In this document: piece by piece, positions 39,502 through 40,517 of the stretch | How positions within the stretch are numbered: the first letter of the stretch is position 1 | Layout: every line of letters starts with the position of its first letter | Origin: Clostridia bacterium | GTDB lineage: Bacteria; Bacillota; Clostridia; Christensenellales; Aristaeellaceae | Length of the DNA: 40,517 bases | Assembly (NCBI GenBank): GCA_900759005.1 | Contig: CAAEUQ010000146.1 | Span: 1-40,517 of the forward strand | Direction: 5' to 3' | Position numbers and translations under genes: made by a program | The notes under the pieces: generated by a model | What the model was told of the DNA's origin: nothing | Databases searched by the model: none | What the model saw: only the letters and a program-made list of their open reading frames with translations

Positions 39502-40517
39502 AATTGGTAATCACCTCGCTGAGTACATTTTCTGCGCGCTCGCCGAGCTTCTCATAGCGATTGCGCTTGCCGCGAACGCGCACTTCCAGTGGTTCAAGAA
39601 TGCCGAAATTGGCGTTCATCGGCTGAAAATTGGCGTTCGGCGTGGAAACATGGCGCGCCAGCGCGCCGTGAATGGTTTTCTGTGTGAAATCGGGTTCGGG
39701 TTTGCCGTCCAGCGCGCACGCCAGCCCAACCGCCGCCACGAGTCCGGATGCGGTGGATTCCATGTAGCCCTCCACGCCCGAGAGCTGACCGGCGAAACGG
39801 ATCAGGGGATTGCTCTTCAGCGCGTAATTTGCGCCCAGCATATCCGGCCCATTCAAGTAAGTATTGCGGTGCATCACGCCGTAGCGCGCGAATTCAGCGT
39901 TTTCAAGTCCCGGAATCATCCGGAACACGCGCTTCTGTTCGCTCCATTTCAGCCGCGTTTGAAAGCCGACGAGATTGTACATCGTGCCCGCTTCATTCTC
40001 CTGACGCAGCTGAACGACCGCATAAGGTTCTTTGCCGGTGCGCGGGTCGATCAGGCCCACCGGCTTCAGCGGTCCGAATGCCAACGTCTGTCGACCGCGC
40101 GACGCGAGAATCTCCACCGCGAGACAGCCTTCGAATACGAGCTTTTTCTCAAAATCGTGCAGCTCGGCAAGCTCCGCGCCCACCAGCGCGTCGTAAAACG
40201 CGTTGTATTCGTCCTCCGTCATTGGGCAGTTCAGGTAATCCGAGCCGCGATCATAGCGCGACGCGCGGAATACCTTGTCCATATTCAGAGATTCGGCGGT
40301 CACGATCGGCGCGGCAGCATCGAAGAAATGCAGCGATTTCGCGCCCGGCAGCGACTCAATGGCATTTACCAGCGCCGGATCGGTCAGCGGTCCGGTCGCA
40401 ATGATGCACGGCGCATCCGGAATGGCGTCCACCACGCCGGTTTCAAAAGTCACCAGCGGGCTGGATTTGATCGCTTCGGTAATCAGATCGGAAAAGCGAT
40501 CGCGGTCGACCGCCAGC
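39491..40517 (-). CDS. trmFO: TrmFO, folate-dependent tRNA (uracil-54-C5)-methyltransferase, N-terminus beyond window
   Basis: FAD-dependent enzyme that makes m5U54 in the tRNA T-loop with methylenetetrahydrofolate. Only the C-terminal ~341 residues are here; the frame stays open to 40517, so the FAD-binding start lies outside. Diagnostic stretches are FFDAAAPIVTAESLN, NCPMTEDEYNAFYDAL, FEGCLAVEILASRGR, AFGPLKPVGLIDP, GYMESTASGLVAAVGLA and NFGILEPLE. Its position before hslV-hslU is the common Bacillota order, where codY often follows; here codY is not found and larA converges instead. Confidence 0.95.
   Translation of the reverse strand, partial: LAVDRDRFSDLITEAIKSSPLVTFETGVVDAIPDAPCIIATGPLTDPALVNAIESLPGAKSLHFFDAAAPIVTAESLNMDKVFRASRYDRGSDYLNCPMTEDEYNAFYDALVGAELAELHDFEKKLVFEGCLAVEILASRGRQTLAFGPLKPVGLIDPRTGKEPYAVVQLRQENEAGTMYNLVGFQTRLKWSEQKRVFRMIPGLENAEFARYGVMHRNTYLNGPDMLGANYALKSNPLIRFAGQLSGVEGYMESTASGLVAAVGLACALDGKPEPDFTQKTIHGALARHVSTPNANFQPMNANFGILEPLEVRVRGKRNRYEKLGERAENVLSEVITNYEL

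Noticed and set aside
1..40517. CRISPR array, transposon or rRNA/tRNA genes
   Set aside because: No regularly spaced repeats, transposase motifs or cloverleaf-like sequences were noticed on reading both strands; a tRNAscan or repeat search would be the decisive test.

Overview
The window looks like chromosomal DNA from a GC-rich (hand-counted sample lines near 60% G+C), Gram-positive-type Clostridia-like bacterium of the Bacillota, probably an uncultured gut lineage. The basis is AGGAGG-type ribosome sites, TTGACA/TATAAT promoters, many GTG starts, the trmFO-hslV-hslU order, and DegV, DUF1836, type III glutamine synthetase and a PrsA-like lipoprotein. No outer-membrane genes are seen. No tRNA, rRNA, CRISPR array, transposase or phage module was recognised. 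The genus assignment is inference; the gene families are read from the translated sequence.

Layout. 1-2.5 kb: a flavodoxin-like gene without a normal start codon and a cytosolic GH99/WbsX-like glycoside hydrolase with a CBM9-like tail. 2.5-9.9 kb (minus strand): an apparent five-gene operon of FGGY sugar kinase, phosphohexomutase, a DUF262/DUF1524 (GmrSD-type) putative restriction nuclease, an MFS sugar-type transporter and a glycerophosphodiesterase. 9.98-17.1 kb: cell-envelope genes, namely a secreted SH3/lysozyme protein, an L,D-transpeptidase, and an operon of a Big_2 surface protein, an M48-type membrane metallopeptidase and an orphan EF-Tu-barrel protein. 17.1-20.2 kb: type III glutamine synthetase and a 1-phosphofructokinase-like PfkB kinase. 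20.2-23.5 kb: small conserved or unknown genes and a parvulin lipoprotein. 23.5-27.4 kb: a MarR regulator with a clear operator and two ABC exporter half-transporters. 27.4-30.1 kb: DUF1836, DegV and a Na/Pi cotransporter.

30.2-32.9 kb holds the most unusual unit: a cytosolic ParB-like/BMP (PnrA-like nucleoside-binding) fusion, directly followed by a metallophosphoesterase. 33.7-37.5 kb has a DeoR regulator divergent from an operon encoding archaeal-type (type II) glyceraldehyde-3-phosphate dehydrogenase, archaeal-type phosphoglycerate kinase and a LarA-family nickel racemase. 37.5-40.5 kb returns to the conserved Bacillota hslUV-trmFO block, with trmFO cut by the window end.

Themes: sugar phosphate metabolism (FGGY kinase, mutase, PfkB, GAPDH, PGK, LarA), peptidoglycan and surface maintenance, and a few candidate defence or signalling genes. 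Two genes, at 122-595 and 20567-21097, lack any ATG, GTG or TTG at the position where the family alignment or the ribosome site puts their start.
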